Position numbers and translations under genes: made by a program
Source of the DNA: SXRF01 sp038043465
Lineage (GTDB): Bacteria > Pseudomonadota > Alphaproteobacteria > Rickettsiales > SXRF01
Assembly (NCBI GenBank): GCA_038043465.1
Contig: JBBTBX010000001.1
Span: 34,666 to 98,665 of the forward strand
DNA length: 64,000 nucleotides
Direction: 5' to 3'
In this document: positions 1 through 8,236 of the stretch, one piece after another
How positions within the stretch are numbered: position 1 is the stretch's first letter
Layout of the letters: the number at the start of each line of letters is the position of its first letter
The notes under the pieces: generated by a model
Databases searched by the model: none
Told to the model about the DNA's origin: nothing
Seen by the model: only the letters and a program-made list of their open reading frames with translations

Positions 1-594
1 TATTTTTTCTTCGTAGCCATCATGGTTTTCGCCAGAAGGGAGCATTGCACCCGGACATACGCCATTTACGCGGATGTCTGAGCCGAGGGCGCGGGCTGCC
101 ATTTTTGTAAAATCCGCGAGGGTTTTTTTGGAAAGCAGATAGGCAAAATGGCTTATCTGGTTTTGGGCAATGTCAGTGTCCAAAATATTTATTACACACG
201 CGCCGGAATTTTTGCCGAATTTTTTGGCGAAGGCTTGGGTTAGAAAAAACGGAGCTTTAAAATTTATCGCAAACTGGCGGTCAAAAAGTGCTTCATCGGT
301 TTCCATAAATTCACAGCGTTCAAATATTGAAGCGTTATTTACCAGCACATTACAATGCGGCATTTTAGCGTGGATTTTTTCGATGAGTCCGGAAAGTCCT
401 TTGCTATCACTTAAATCATGGGAGAATATCTCGCAAGCAACGCCGGTTTTCTGTATTTCTTTCTGCAAGGCAGTGGCTTCATTTTTTGAATTATTATAAT
501 GCAGGGCAATGTCAAAATTTTTGTGGGCGAAATAGGTTGCCATTGCTGCGCCGACGCGTTTTGCACCACCTGTTATGATAACTGCTTGGCGCAT
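1..594 (-). CDS. short-chain dehydrogenase/reductase, pteridine-reductase-like (partial)
   Basis: Reading frame on the minus strand from ATG at 594-592, open to the window edge (198 codons visible of about 240 usual for SDRs). It starts MRQAVIITGGAKRVG, with the TGxxxRxG cofactor motif seen in pteridine reductases and FolM rather than the ordinary TGxxxGxG. NNAS follows near residue 88, and the YxxxK catalytic pair appears as YLLSK. Its ATG overlaps the pyrE stop by one base (TAATG), so it is probably translated with pyrE. A folE gene elsewhere in the window makes a pterin role thinkable, but the substrate is inferred from one motif only. The C-terminus is not visible. Confidence 0.85.
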   Translation of the reverse strand, partial: MRQAVIITGGAKRVGAAMATYFAHKNFDIALHYNNSKNEATALQKEIQKTGVACEIFSHDLSDSKGLSGLIEKIHAKMPHCNVLVNNASIFERCEFMETDEALFDRQFAINFKAPFFLTQAFAKKFGKNSGACVINILDTDIAQNQISHFAYLLSKKTLADFTKMAARALGSDIRVNGVCPGAMLPSGENHDGYEEKI

Positions 595-1202
595 TAGCTG
601 GCAGCCTTTTTCAAATCACGGCTACCAGGTTTTATCGCAGGGATTTTCTGTAGCTCTGGCGGTAGCGCGTCTGGCTTATAAGTTGGAACATCGAGTTTCA
701 GCAGAGAAATTAGTGGAATGGTGAGGCTTACATCGTTGCTGCCGCGACGATCGATAAGGCTTGCCACCGCCACAGCTTTTGCCCCAAAAGATTCGACGCA
801 CAAAACCGCTTCCATAGAGGATTTGCCAGTAGTAACCACATCTTCCACGATTAGGATTTTCTGCCCAGCTGCAAGAGCAAAACCACGACGCAGGGCGAAT
901 TTCCCTTCCACGCGCTCGCAGAACATAGCGTCAATTTTAAGCTGCCTTCCCATTTCATAACCAACCACTACACCACCCATAGCAGGGGCAATTATTGCAT
1001 CAATTTTATTTCCTGTCGCCTGCATCCACTCGCGGATTTTTAGAGTCAGGGCAGCGCATAAACGCTCGCCACGTGCCGCGTCCATCATCACCCGAGCGCA
1101 TTGCAGGTAAGTTGGGCTGTGCAGACCAGATGAGAGGATAAAATGCCCGCTGAGCATTGCGCCAGCGTCTTTAAATTCCTGAATTATAGTTTGTTCGTTC
1201 AT
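594..1202 (-). CDS. pyrE: orotate phosphoribosyltransferase
   Basis: 202 residues, normal for PyrE. It converts orotate and PRPP to orotidine monophosphate in cytosolic pyrimidine synthesis. The PRPP-binding signature is visible as ILIVEDVVTTGKSS near residues 116-129, and the N-terminus has the LSSGLHSPTYLQ substrate region. It lies downstream of panC on the same strand and overlaps the following SDR gene by one base. The Shine-Dalgarno (GGGAGGGGGAAAT then ATG) is formed by the edge of a palindromic repeat at 1207-1245, so the repeat supplies the ribosome binding site. Confidence 0.95.
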   Translation of the reverse strand: MNEQTIIQEFKDAGAMLSGHFILSSGLHSPTYLQCARVMMDAARGERLCAALTLKIREWMQATGNKIDAIIAPAMGGVVVGYEMGRQLKIDAMFCERVEGKFALRRGFALAAGQKILIVEDVVTTGKSSMEAVLCVESFGAKAVAVASLIDRRGSNDVSLTIPLISLLKLDVPTYKPDALPPELQKIPAIKPGSRDLKKAAS

Positions 1203-1206
1203 ATTT

Positions 1207-1245
1207 CCCCCTCCCTAACCCTCCCCCGCAAGCGGGAGAGGGGAT
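1207..1245. repeat. GC-rich palindromic element, copy 1
   Basis: A 39-base element between panC and pyrE, identical to 34981-35019 inside rsmE. It folds as CCCTCCCCCGC with GCGGGAGAGGG. Related shorter versions (CCTCTCCCGCAGGGGGAGAGG) occur at 8555-8577 and 29350-29371. It provides the purine-rich stretch directly upstream of the pyrE start. Confidence 0.85.
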
Positions 1246-1246
1246 G

Positions 1247-2086
1247 TTAGAGATCCTCCACTGCGATATTATCAATTAAACGCGTTTTTCCAAGCCATGC
1301 CGCAACCAGCAATATTACATCTTCTGCCAGTTCTGAAAGTGGAGAGAGGCTTGTGCTATCACAAAGCTCCAGATATTCTACTTTGAAACCGTGCTCAGTA
1401 AGGCTGGCAACGCCTTTTGCCAGGGAATCGGCAACACTGGAATATTTCATTTCCTTCAGTGTTTGATTCATAATTGTGTGTAGAAGTGGCGCGGTTTTGC
1501 GTTCGCTTTCGGAAAGATAACGGTTGCGCGACGAAAGTGCGAGCCCATCTTCTTCCCTGATGGTTGGGGAGGCGATTATCTCAATCGGTATGTCGAGATC
1601 TTCGATCACGCGCTCGATGATGCAGAGCTGCTGGTAATCCTTCATGCCAAACACGGCGACATGCGGCATTATCCGAAGTAGTAGTTTAGTAACGACAGTT
1701 GCCACTCCGTCAAAATGACCGGGACGGAATTTGCCGCATAATATGGTGCTGATTTTTCCGGCACTTATTGTGGTTGTGAAACCTTCCGGATACATATCTT
1801 CCACGCTTGGCGCATAGATGATGGAAGCTCCAAGGGTTTTAGCCAGTTCTGCGTCTGCATCCAATGTGCGCGGGTATTTATCCAGATCTTCGGTCGGCGC
1901 AAACTGAGTGGGATTTACGAAAATACTAACCACCACAATATCGGCACTCTCCAATGCTGTGGTTATCAGCGAGCCATGTCCGGTGTGCAGCGCGCCCATA
2001 GTCGGAACGAGCGCGACTTTCTTTCCGGATTGCGCCAGCTCCAGCAAGGATTGCTGCAGGGTCTCAAAGTCATTTATAATTTTCAT
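1247..2086 (-). CDS. panC: pantothenate synthetase
   Basis: Condenses pantoate with beta-alanine using ATP, last step of pantothenate synthesis. Family hallmarks are all visible: VPTMGALHTGH (HIGH-like) near residue 27, FVNPTQFAPTEDLDKYPRT, GKFRPGHFDGVATVV, FGMKDYQQ and SSRNRYL. I place the start at ATG 2086 (MKIINDFETLQQ, 279 aa), because the longer in-frame version begins with TTG and adds a hydrophobic stretch not seen in the family. No panB or panD is visible here. Only 44 bases separate it from pyrE, so both may share a transcript. Confidence 0.95.
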   Translation of the reverse strand: MKIINDFETLQQSLLELAQSGKKVALVPTMGALHTGHGSLITTALESADIVVVSIFVNPTQFAPTEDLDKYPRTLDADAELAKTLGASIIYAPSVEDMYPEGFTTTISAGKISTILCGKFRPGHFDGVATVVTKLLLRIMPHVAVFGMKDYQQLCIIERVIEDLDIPIEIIASPTIREEDGLALSSRNRYLSESERKTAPLLHTIMNQTLKEMKYSSVADSLAKGVASLTEHGFKVEYLELCDSTSLSPLSELAEDVILLVAAWLGKTRLIDNIAVEDL

Positions 2087-2129
2087 AGAGGGCAATTTAT
2101 TAGGAAATGTAAGCAGTAGCAAGCACAAT

Positions 2130-2162
2130 TAGGGATTGGGGATTAGGGATTAGGGATTGGGG
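2130..2162. repeat. short tandem word repeat (GGGATTA/GGGATTG)
   Basis: Four to five degenerate 7-8-base units of the type GGGATTAG/GGGATTGG directly upstream of panC. It belongs to the intergenic word-repeat class seen at many sites of this window; the same GGGATTAGG word recurs at 28590, 43600 and 50025. Confidence 0.7.
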
Positions 2163-2288
2163 AGAGCAAGTATTAACTAAATTTAAACTATATTATAATA
2201 ATCTCTAGTGTCTAACTTTTTTAGGTATTGTTATTAGATACTAACTTTGCTATTTGTCCGCCTGCGAAAAAAGTTAAAAAAAATCTAC

Positions 2289-2366
2289 CGCCTACGGCAT
2301 ATTATTTCGGAAATCGCCTACGGCAATATTATTTGGAAATCGCCTACGGCAATATGACTTGGAAAT
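2289..2366. repeat. three tandem 26-bp repeats upstream of the YfiR-like gene
   Basis: Units at 2289-2314, 2315-2340 and 2341-2366, each starting CGCCTACGGC and ending GGAAAT, with a few differences between copies. The array ends 8 bases before the start codon at 2375, so it forms the 5' untranslated region or an operator array. No ordinary Shine-Dalgarno is seen between array and start. Confidence 0.85.
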
Positions 2367-2374
2367 ATTAATTT

Positions 2375-2893
2375 ATGCTACGACGTTCTTTATCACATGG
2401 TCTGATTGCCTGCGTTTTTACTTTATCAAGTTTAACGGCTTCTTCTGCCTTGGCGGATGATGATACTGGGTATAGGGTGAAAGTAATCTTTATTTCAAAG
2501 ATTATTGGATTTATAACCCCTATATCTAAAGAGCCTAAAATTGAAGTTTGTGTTCTTGGGGATAACCCAATTCTGGATAGAGCGAGTTCTGTACAGAACA
2601 TAAGCCTTGTTAAAGAAAGCAAACTCAGTAATATTAGTTCACATTGCCATGCTCTGTTTATAGGGGCTGCAGAAAGTGAAGAATATAAAGATGCATTGGC
2701 TGTGCTTAAAGGAAAACCAGTGCTCACTTTTAGTGATGCGCCTGATTTTATTGAACGTGGCGGTATGGTTATGTTCCCTCAGGGTAGAACAATTAAGCCT
2801 GTGATTAATAAAGCCGCTATAGAAAGGGCAGGACTAAAGGCCGACCCATTGATGCTGGAAATGAAATCAGTATTCGAAGTTATTGATGATTAG
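2375..2893 (+). CDS. YfiR/DUF4154-like periplasmic protein
   Basis: 172 residues with a signal peptide (hydrophobic stretch about 9-25, likely cleavage after SSALA). The mature part follows the DUF4154/YfiR pattern: an N-terminal YRVKVIFISKIIGF segment, IEVCVLGDNP, the conserved CHALFIG near residue 90, VLTFSDAPDF and a GGMVMF turn. In Pseudomonas, YfiR is a periplasmic repressor of the CHASE8 diguanylate cyclase YfiN. Here the gene sits 9 bases upstream of a CHASE8-like histidine kinase, so I infer that it modulates the kinase sensor domain. The 26-bp tandem array lies just before the start. Confidence 0.8.
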   Translation: MLRRSLSHGLIACVFTLSSLTASSALADDDTGYRVKVIFISKIIGFITPISKEPKIEVCVLGDNPILDRASSVQNISLVKESKLSNISSHCHALFIGAAESEEYKDALAVLKGKPVLTFSDAPDFIERGGMVMFPQGRTIKPVINKAAIERAGLKADPLMLEMKSVFEVIDD

Positions 2894-2902
2894 GGAAAAC
2901 GT

Positions 2903-4411
2903 ATGTTTAGATTAAACAATCTATCAATTAAACAGCGTCTTACTTTAATAATCATGGCTATCAGCAGTATTTCGGTGCTGATTACAGTTTTAGCAATATC
3001 AATCATTGGTGTTTATAATATACGGAATAACCTTATCGGCGAGCTTGATGTTTCAGCATCTATCGTTGGGGATCGCAATACTGCGGCGTTAGTGTTCGAT
3101 GATAACCAGCGAGCTGATGAAAGCCTGAATGTTTTTGCAGTGAAACAAACAATTATACAGGCATGTCTTTTTAATAAGGATGGGGCATTCTTCGCGCGTT
3201 ACGCTAACAAAATTTTTGGTGAGGAGATTAAATGTCCGGTCGTTGTTGGTCAGTGGAAGCTTATCAAAAACAATAATATTGAAATTATGAAACCGGTTCA
3301 TAAAGGTGAGGAACTGGTTGGGTATATTTATCTGGAATCGACACTGGAAGAAGTTGAAGAATATATTGAAAAGCAGATTGTGGTGGCTTTTGCAATTGTT
3401 ATTTTTGGACTGCTGATTTCTTATTTTCTTGCTATTAATCTGCAGCGCAGCATATCGCGCCCGATACTTAACCTTTCTGATACTGCAAAACAGGTTTCGG
3501 CTGATAAAAATTATTCAATACGGGCGGCGGTGCTTGGCGATAATAAGAATGACTTTAATAATGAGCTGGTGATCCTTACTAATTCTTTCAATGAGATGTT
3601 ATCGGAAATTGACGCGCGCAACGCTCAGCTTAAAAAGCAATATGACGAGCTGGAAAAAGCCAAGGATGCGGCGGAAAATGCTAACCGTGCCAAATCACAA
3701 TTCCTCGCTAATATCAGCCATGAATTACGCACGCCGCTTAATGCGGTTATCGGCTTTTCATCAATACTCATGAACCAGTTGTTTGGCCCGCTTGGTGATG
3801 GCAAATATCTTGAATATGCCAAGGATATTAATGAATCCGGCGCACATCTTCTGGATATTATCAATGATATTCTCGATCTTTCAAAAGCTGAAGCCGGTAA
3901 GCTGGTACTTAGTTATGAAGAAGTGCATATCGGCAAGGCGATCAACAAATGTATAACCATCATTACCGAACGCGCCCAGCGTGGTGGTGTGTCGGTTACT
4001 TCCGATATTCCTAAGATGTTCCCGCCTTTGGTGGTGGACAGGTTGCGCTTTATTCAGATTGTTCTTAATATCCTTTCCAATGCAGTTAAATTCACGCATG
4101 AGGGTGGAAAAGTGCATATTGCTGTGCGCGGTAAGGAAGAGGGCGGTGAATTTAAAGAATTTATGGTTATGATTTCTGATACCGGTATCGGGATGACAAA
4201 GGAAGATATTGTGTATGCCTTCAAAAGTTTCGGTCAGGTGGATAGTGGGCTTAACCGTAAGTATGAAGGTACTGGACTCGGATTGCCGCTTACCAAGAAG
4301 TTGATGGAGCTGCATAACGGTTCGATCCATATTGACAGTGAGCTTGGTAAAGGAACACTGGTTACTCTTACTTTTCCAGCTACTCCACCTGTAGGGACGT
4401 TCGTGAGTTAG
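2903..4411 (+). CDS. membrane sensor histidine kinase, CHASE8-like sensor
   Basis: 502 residues. Order: transmembrane segment about 13-36; periplasmic CHASE8-like domain about 40-150 (GDRNTAALVFDD, later IIQACLFNKDGAFFARY); second transmembrane segment about 158-179; HAMP about 180-240; short coiled coil; HisKA with phospho-acceptor His273 in ISHELRTPLN; HATPase with N389/N393, DTGIGM at 426 and GTGLGL at 456. All kinase boxes look intact. No receiver domain is fused and no response regulator is next to it, so its partner is elsewhere. Nine bases separate it from the YfiR-like gene; the pair is probably one operon. Confidence 0.92.
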   Translation: MFRLNNLSIKQRLTLIIMAISSISVLITVLAISIIGVYNIRNNLIGELDVSASIVGDRNTAALVFDDNQRADESLNVFAVKQTIIQACLFNKDGAFFARYANKIFGEEIKCPVVVGQWKLIKNNNIEIMKPVHKGEELVGYIYLESTLEEVEEYIEKQIVVAFAIVIFGLLISYFLAINLQRSISRPILNLSDTAKQVSADKNYSIRAAVLGDNKNDFNNELVILTNSFNEMLSEIDARNAQLKKQYDELEKAKDAAENANRAKSQFLANISHELRTPLNAVIGFSSILMNQLFGPLGDGKYLEYAKDINESGAHLLDIINDILDLSKAEAGKLVLSYEEVHIGKAINKCITIITERAQRGGVSVTSDIPKMFPPLVVDRLRFIQIVLNILSNAVKFTHEGGKVHIAVRGKEEGGEFKEFMVMISDTGIGMTKEDIVYAFKSFGQVDSGLNRKYEGTGLGLPLTKKLMELHNGSIHIDSELGKGTLVTLTFPATPPVGTFVS

Positions 4412-4413
4412 GG

Positions 4414-4460
4414 GCGTAGTTCGTTGATGTAACTACGAGTTACGAGCTACGTATTTACGT
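4414..4460. repeat. word-type hairpin (GTAGTTCGT / ACTACGAGTTACGAG)
   Basis: Between the kinase and convergent bioA. Left part CGTAGTTCGTTGATG and right part AACTACGAGTTACGAGCTACG can pair imperfectly. The bioA stop codon (4455-4457) lies within it. Probably acts as a convergent transcription end; that is inference. Confidence 0.55.
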
Positions 4461-5699
4461 GTTAAGTACATCCTTAATCGCATTTGTAATCGAGCTTAGT
4501 TCATTGCTGCTGATGGTGAGTGGTGGCATGGTATATATCACATCCTTGAACGGACGCAGCCATACGCCACGCTTTACAAATTCTGGGCGCAGGGCGTAAA
4601 TATCAATTTTGGCTGTATCAACCTGCACCACGCCGATTGCGCCTTTAACGCGCACGTCAACCACGCCACTTAAATTTTTGCAAGGCGCGAGTTCGGCTGC
4701 CAATTGCGTCTCGATTTTTTCCACCTGCGATAGGCGTGGCTCGTTCTCAAATAAATCCAGCGAGGCATTAGCAGCGGAACATGCCAGAGGGTTTGCCATA
4801 AAAGTAGGACCGTGCATAAAAGCATCTTCTGGATTGTCGCTCAAGAAAGCATTAAAAATTTCATCAGTAGTGAGGGTTGCACCAAGAGTTATCGCACCAC
4901 CGGTTAGGGCTTTGCCGATACACATTATGTCCGGCGAAATTCCCGCTTCGTCACAGGCGAACATAAAGCCAGTGCGGGCAAAACCTGTGGCGATTTCGTC
5001 AGCGATGAAGAGTATGTTATGTTTCTTGGCAATGCGGTAAATCTCGGAAACTGTGTCGGCACTATGGAACAACATACCACCCGCGCCTTGAACCAGTGGC
5101 TCGAGGATGATGCCCGCGATATTGCCCTGCACTCCAGCGAGCAGGCTGTCAAACTCAGCAAAACTATATTCATCGCTGGGTATATCCAGCACATATTGTT
5201 TGATAACGGAATTGCGGAAGGCTTTGTGCAGCGATTTTTCGGGATCGGAAACCGACATTGCGCCGAGAGTATCGCCATGATAGCCATTCTTGAAACAGAT
5301 AAAACGATCTTTAAGCGGCTTGCCAACATTACGCCAATATTGCAGGGCGATTTTAAGCGCGATTTCCACTGCCACCGAGCCGGAATCGGCAAAAAAAACT
5401 TTGTTGAGTCCGTCAGGAGTGATGGCGCACAGGCGGCTGGCTAGGGTGGTTGCTGGTTCGTGGGTGAGTCCGGCAAACATTATATGCGGCATGAGCTGCA
5501 ACTGCTTTTCCATAGCCTGCACTATGTGCGGGTGGTTATAACCGTGACAGGCACTCCACCATGAGGAAATTCCGTCTATCAGTTCGCGACTGTCCGACAG
5601 CTTGATTTTGCAGCCGCTGGTCGAAGTTACGGGAAGCGGTTCGGGCGCAGTCTGCATTTGGGCATAGGGTAGCCAGATATGGTGGTTTTCCAGTTTCAT
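4455..5699 (-). CDS. bioA: adenosylmethionine-8-amino-7-oxononanoate aminotransferase
   Basis: 414 residues, normal length. PLP enzyme that aminates 7-keto-8-aminopelargonate with SAM as donor in biotin synthesis. Visible: HHIWLPYAQMQ at the N-terminus, GISSWWSACHGYNHP, FFADSGSVAVEIALK, KNGYHGDTLGAMSV, FIADEIATGFARTG and the PLP lysine region IGKALTGG. bioB is also in the window (9123-10100) but about 3.4 kb away on the same strand, with a toxin-antitoxin pair and an insertion sequence in between. bioF and bioD are not seen. Confidence 0.95.
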   Translation of the reverse strand: MKLENHHIWLPYAQMQTAPEPLPVTSTSGCKIKLSDSRELIDGISSWWSACHGYNHPHIVQAMEKQLQLMPHIMFAGLTHEPATTLASRLCAITPDGLNKVFFADSGSVAVEIALKIALQYWRNVGKPLKDRFICFKNGYHGDTLGAMSVSDPEKSLHKAFRNSVIKQYVLDIPSDEYSFAEFDSLLAGVQGNIAGIILEPLVQGAGGMLFHSADTVSEIYRIAKKHNILFIADEIATGFARTGFMFACDEAGISPDIMCIGKALTGGAITLGATLTTDEIFNAFLSDNPEDAFMHGPTFMANPLACSAANASLDLFENEPRLSQVEKIETQLAAELAPCKNLSGVVDVRVKGAIGVVQVDTAKIDIYALRPEFVKRGVWLRPFKDVIYTMPPLTISSNELSSITNAIKDVLNT

Positions 5700-5768
5700 G
5701 GTTGAGGTTATAGAAAAAAAGGTTAAAAGAAGCTATTTGTAATTTGTATTATTGTGTAATTTAATATA

Positions 5769-5793
5769 TAACAATAATTAGCAATTATTGTTA
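5769..5793. promoter_or_regulatory. probable ParD operator (perfect inverted repeat)
   Basis: TAACAATAATT, three bases, then AATTATTGTTA: an 11-bp perfect inverted repeat ending 15 bases before the parD start. ParD-type antitoxins commonly repress their own operon through such palindromes, so this is a good operator candidate. AT-rich sequence immediately upstream could hold the -10 element. Confidence 0.6.
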
Positions 5794-5808
5794 TTAATGG
5801 AGCAAAAT

Positions 5809-6069
5809 ATGAATATTTCCCTTACCCCGCATTTTGAAGAAATGGTTAAAAATAAACTCGCTAGTGGCTCGTATCACTCTGCAAGCGAGGTTATTCGCGA
5901 TGCTTTAAGGTTGTTGGAAGAAAGGGATAATGAGCGATCAATAAAACTGGAAGAATTACGCAAACAAATTCAGTTGGGAATTGATAGTGGTGAACCTAAG
6001 CCTATGAATATAGAAAATATTAAGGCGCGCGGGCGCAAGAAACTGACTGCTATGAAAAAGAAATCATAA
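5809..6069 (+). CDS. parD: ParD-type antitoxin
   Basis: 86 residues from ATG 5809 (MNISLTPHFEEMV), chosen because GGAG at 5799-5802 is well spaced and the match to ribbon-helix-helix ParD starts here. N-terminal RHH DNA-binding part with SASEVIRDALRLLEER, then a basic C-terminal tail that would bind the toxin. The stop codon overlaps the parE start by one base (TAATG). Its toxin is broken by an insertion sequence, so this antitoxin currently has no intact partner at the locus. Confidence 0.88.
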   Translation: MNISLTPHFEEMVKNKLASGSYHSASEVIRDALRLLEERDNERSIKLEELRKQIQLGIDSGEPKPMNIENIKARGRKKLTAMKKKS

Positions 6070-6272
6070 TGTCACGGCTGCTTATCCGCGCACAGGCGGA
6101 AAAAGACCTTGATGAAATCTGGTGGTATATAGCGCAGGATAACCCACTAAATGCAGATGGATTCCTTGATTTAATTCAGGAAACTTGTTTGGCTATTTCT
6201 GAGTATCCCAATATAGGCGAAGCGCGTGGCGAATTAATAAAGAAGCTGCGTAGTTTTCCAGTGGGTAGTGTC

Positions 6273-7148
6273 TCAGTTTGAATTTTCTTTCTTTTTATAG
6301 CTCCCACGCTTTTTAGGCAATTCTTCTTTTACCAAATTGGCGATTTCTTCTAAAGTCCATACATGATTAGCAATACCAGCTTCCATAGCTGGGGTAACAC
6401 GCAAAGTTTTATGTATCCTACCAAAGTTATAATGCATAAAATGTAGTGCTATAGCATGTTCATGGTTTTCTATTTTTTTAGAAAATCCGTTAGTTAGCCT
6501 TGTGAAGCGACGCATACCCATACGCATAGTAAGATTTTGACGTTCAACATGGCTAGTAGATACATTTTTAGCATCTGGCTTGCCAATAACCAATTTTTTG
6601 ATAGCACCAGTGCAATTCGCAGGGCTATAACGCTTTTGCCCTTCAACTGGATTACCATACATTTTAACTAGCATTGCATAATCAACATCATTACCGAACG
6701 CACCTTCAACAGCTTCTAAATATGGTTTATAGCCGTCACTGGTAAGCTGGATACGATTAGCCATGCGGTCAGCAATATCTTGTACAAACTCATTTGCACA
6801 CTCAGCGTCACGGCTGCCGACTAACCAGCTTGGGATTATTTTTGTATCTGCACAAATAGCAGTCCATGTCCATACGTCACCAGCATCTTGCGGAGCTGAT
6901 TTAGCACTTTCCACATTCTTTGCTTTAGCATAGCAAAATGACCAGATTTCACCAACCTGTACACGCTTACAAGGAAGGTTGCGAAGGTTATTATATTGAT
7001 ATTCCGCAGCAGCAGAACCAACATCTACAAGTATTTTAGTTACGCTATTTATTGATACATCAGCCATCCTGCTTGTGGCACGAAGGCTATTGCCTTCTAC
7101 AAGCATACCGAGGATTTGTGCGCGTTTTTGTAAAGTAAGTTTGTTCAT
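6273..7148 (-). CDS. IS1-family-like DDE transposase
   Basis: 291 residues from ATG 7148 (MNKLTLQKRAQILGMLVEG). N-terminal helix-turn-helix (SLRATSRMADVSINSVTKIL), then LRNLPCKRVQVGEIW, WTWTAICADTKIIPSWLVG (first acidic region), QLTSDGYKPYLEAVE (second), and HVERQNLTMRMGMRRFTR with the final Glu. This arrangement is that of single-ORF IS1-like transposases. One visible oddity: the usual acidic residue in the CDEIW motif reads VGEIW. The stop codon lies in the left inverted repeat. An in-frame extension upstream to 7277 exists but is unlikely. Confidence 0.9.
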   Translation of the reverse strand: MNKLTLQKRAQILGMLVEGNSLRATSRMADVSINSVTKILVDVGSAAAEYQYNNLRNLPCKRVQVGEIWSFCYAKAKNVESAKSAPQDAGDVWTWTAICADTKIIPSWLVGSRDAECANEFVQDIADRMANRIQLTSDGYKPYLEAVEGAFGNDVDYAMLVKMYGNPVEGQKRYSPANCTGAIKKLVIGKPDAKNVSTSHVERQNLTMRMGMRRFTRLTNGFSKKIENHEHAIALHFMHYNFGRIHKTLRVTPAMEAGIANHVWTLEEIANLVKEELPKKRGSYKKKENSN

Positions 7149-7362
7149 AAGATACTCATTGCTTGTTTCAATATGAACATTATGCTTGACCGAATAAGCA
7201 TTGTCAATAGAAAAAGACAAACATTTTACATAAGCTGATATGCTTATGTATCTTGTAAATTTGACATAATAAATCACCTTTACCCTATCTCTTGGATGGG
7301 TGAAATAAAGGTTGACTTGATAGTCTGTATATGTATAAATGGAGGGGAGAAGAGCAGATAAC

Positions 7363-7424
7363 GGACTGCGGGAGGGTATATTAAAAAATATCCCTCCACG
7401 CAGGTTTTACCTACTACGCAGTCC
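7363..7424. other. nested stem-loop in the 314-base gap of the insertion sequence
   Basis: Outer stem GGACTGCG (7363-7370) with CGCAGTCC (7417-7424); inner near-perfect stem GGAGGGTATATT with AATATCCCTCC around an AAAA loop. It lies between the passenger genes and the transposase. It may terminate passenger transcription, limit read-through into the transposase, or be part of a regulatory RNA. Nothing else is recognised between 7149 and 7462. Confidence 0.45.
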
Positions 7425-7462
7425 TAAATATATCTAACCATAAGTTGCTCCTTTCAATTACC

Positions 7463-7927
7463 TCAGAATAAGTTGTTAATATTCCCCTGTGCTTCTAACA
7501 CAGGGGTTTTCTTTGTCACCGCTCCCTCTTGGGGAGCAAGTGACGACAGAAACCAGCGATTATTACGATTAACGATACGTCCCTTTTGACGATGGCGTTG
7601 AATCGTAACAGATAGGGTAGTGGATTTTGCTTCTATACCATACTTATCTTTCATATAATTCTGAATTTCAGCAGATGCCGCGCCGTTTGCTCCATAATGC
7701 GTGACCGCTTCGATTATGGCATCGGTTAGATTAATGGCAGAACTGGACTGCATCTCATTCAATATAATGGTTTTGTCAGTTTCTTCTGATGAATATCGGT
7801 TGAAAACACGCAGTGCCGCCTCGATGTCCTTTGCTTCAACGCGGAGATTGGCTAGCTGTGATTCTAACACGCTAAACTCGCTCTTAATGGCTTCCAGCCT
7901 TGATAGCAACGGCTTACACATATCCAT
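7463..7927 (-). CDS. IS passenger: coiled-coil / winged-helix protein, unknown function
   Basis: I place the start at ATG 7927 (MDMCKPLLSRLEAIKSEF, 154 aa) because TTGGAGTT is 6-8 bases upstream; a start at 7957 (164 aa) is possible. Residues 5-50 form a heptad-like coiled coil. Residues about 75-135 look like a winged helix (LTDAIIEAVTHYG, SAEIQNYMKDKYGIE, STTLSVTIQRHRQKGRIV, NNRWFL), as in DNA-binding regulators. It lies inside the insertion sequence in the same orientation as the transposase and could regulate it or bind element DNA. No family name can be assigned from the sequence alone. Confidence 0.75.
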   Translation of the reverse strand: MDMCKPLLSRLEAIKSEFSVLESQLANLRVEAKDIEAALRVFNRYSSEETDKTIILNEMQSSSAINLTDAIIEAVTHYGANGAASAEIQNYMKDKYGIEAKSTTLSVTIQRHRQKGRIVNRNNRWFLSSLAPQEGAVTKKTPVLEAQGNINNLF

Positions 7928-7990
7928 AAATAACTCCAAGTTAATTAATACGGACATACACTAGCACACAAACAAGCAGGTACGCAAGCA

Positions 7991-8236
7991 CTAAGTTTGT
8001 TTTTTATTTTCCCACCTTTTTTTTGAGGCATCAGAGGCTATCTTTTTTCGCTGCTCAGGTGTTAAGCTGTTAGCCCTAGCCTTACCGCCTTTTGCACCAC
8101 CGAGTTTACCTAAGGCAACGGCAGCAGGATTCTTACCATCATCAACTGGCTTATCATCCCTTTCACCAGCAGCAATATCCACTATGCTTTTGGCAAGCTG
8201 GTTAAGGTCGCGGGGTCTTTTGGGTTTTTTAGTCAT
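7991..8236 (-). CDS. IS passenger: small basic GGKARA-type protein
   Basis: 81 residues beginning MTKKPKRPRDLNQLAKSIVD, with an alanine/glycine/lysine-rich middle (AVALGKLGGAKGGKARANSL) and a C-terminal LTPEQRKKIASDASKKRW. Proteins of this composition are frequent on mobile elements and have been called histone-H1-like; the function is unknown to me and probably involves nucleic acid. It overlaps the preceding 41-codon gene by eight bases, suggesting translational coupling. Confidence 0.8.
   Translation of the reverse strand: MTKKPKRPRDLNQLAKSIVDIAAGERDDKPVDDGKNPAAVALGKLGGAKGGKARANSLTPEQRKKIASDASKKRWENKKQT

Noticed and set aside
4609..5444. Plus-strand frames of 141-143 codons across bioA
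   Set aside because: Fully antisense to a conserved gene, with no ribosome sites.
5706..5714. TTATAGAAA near bioA and TTATCCTTATAA near bioB as BioR boxes
   Set aside because: Neither fits the TTATMKATAA palindrome well and the two differ from each other.
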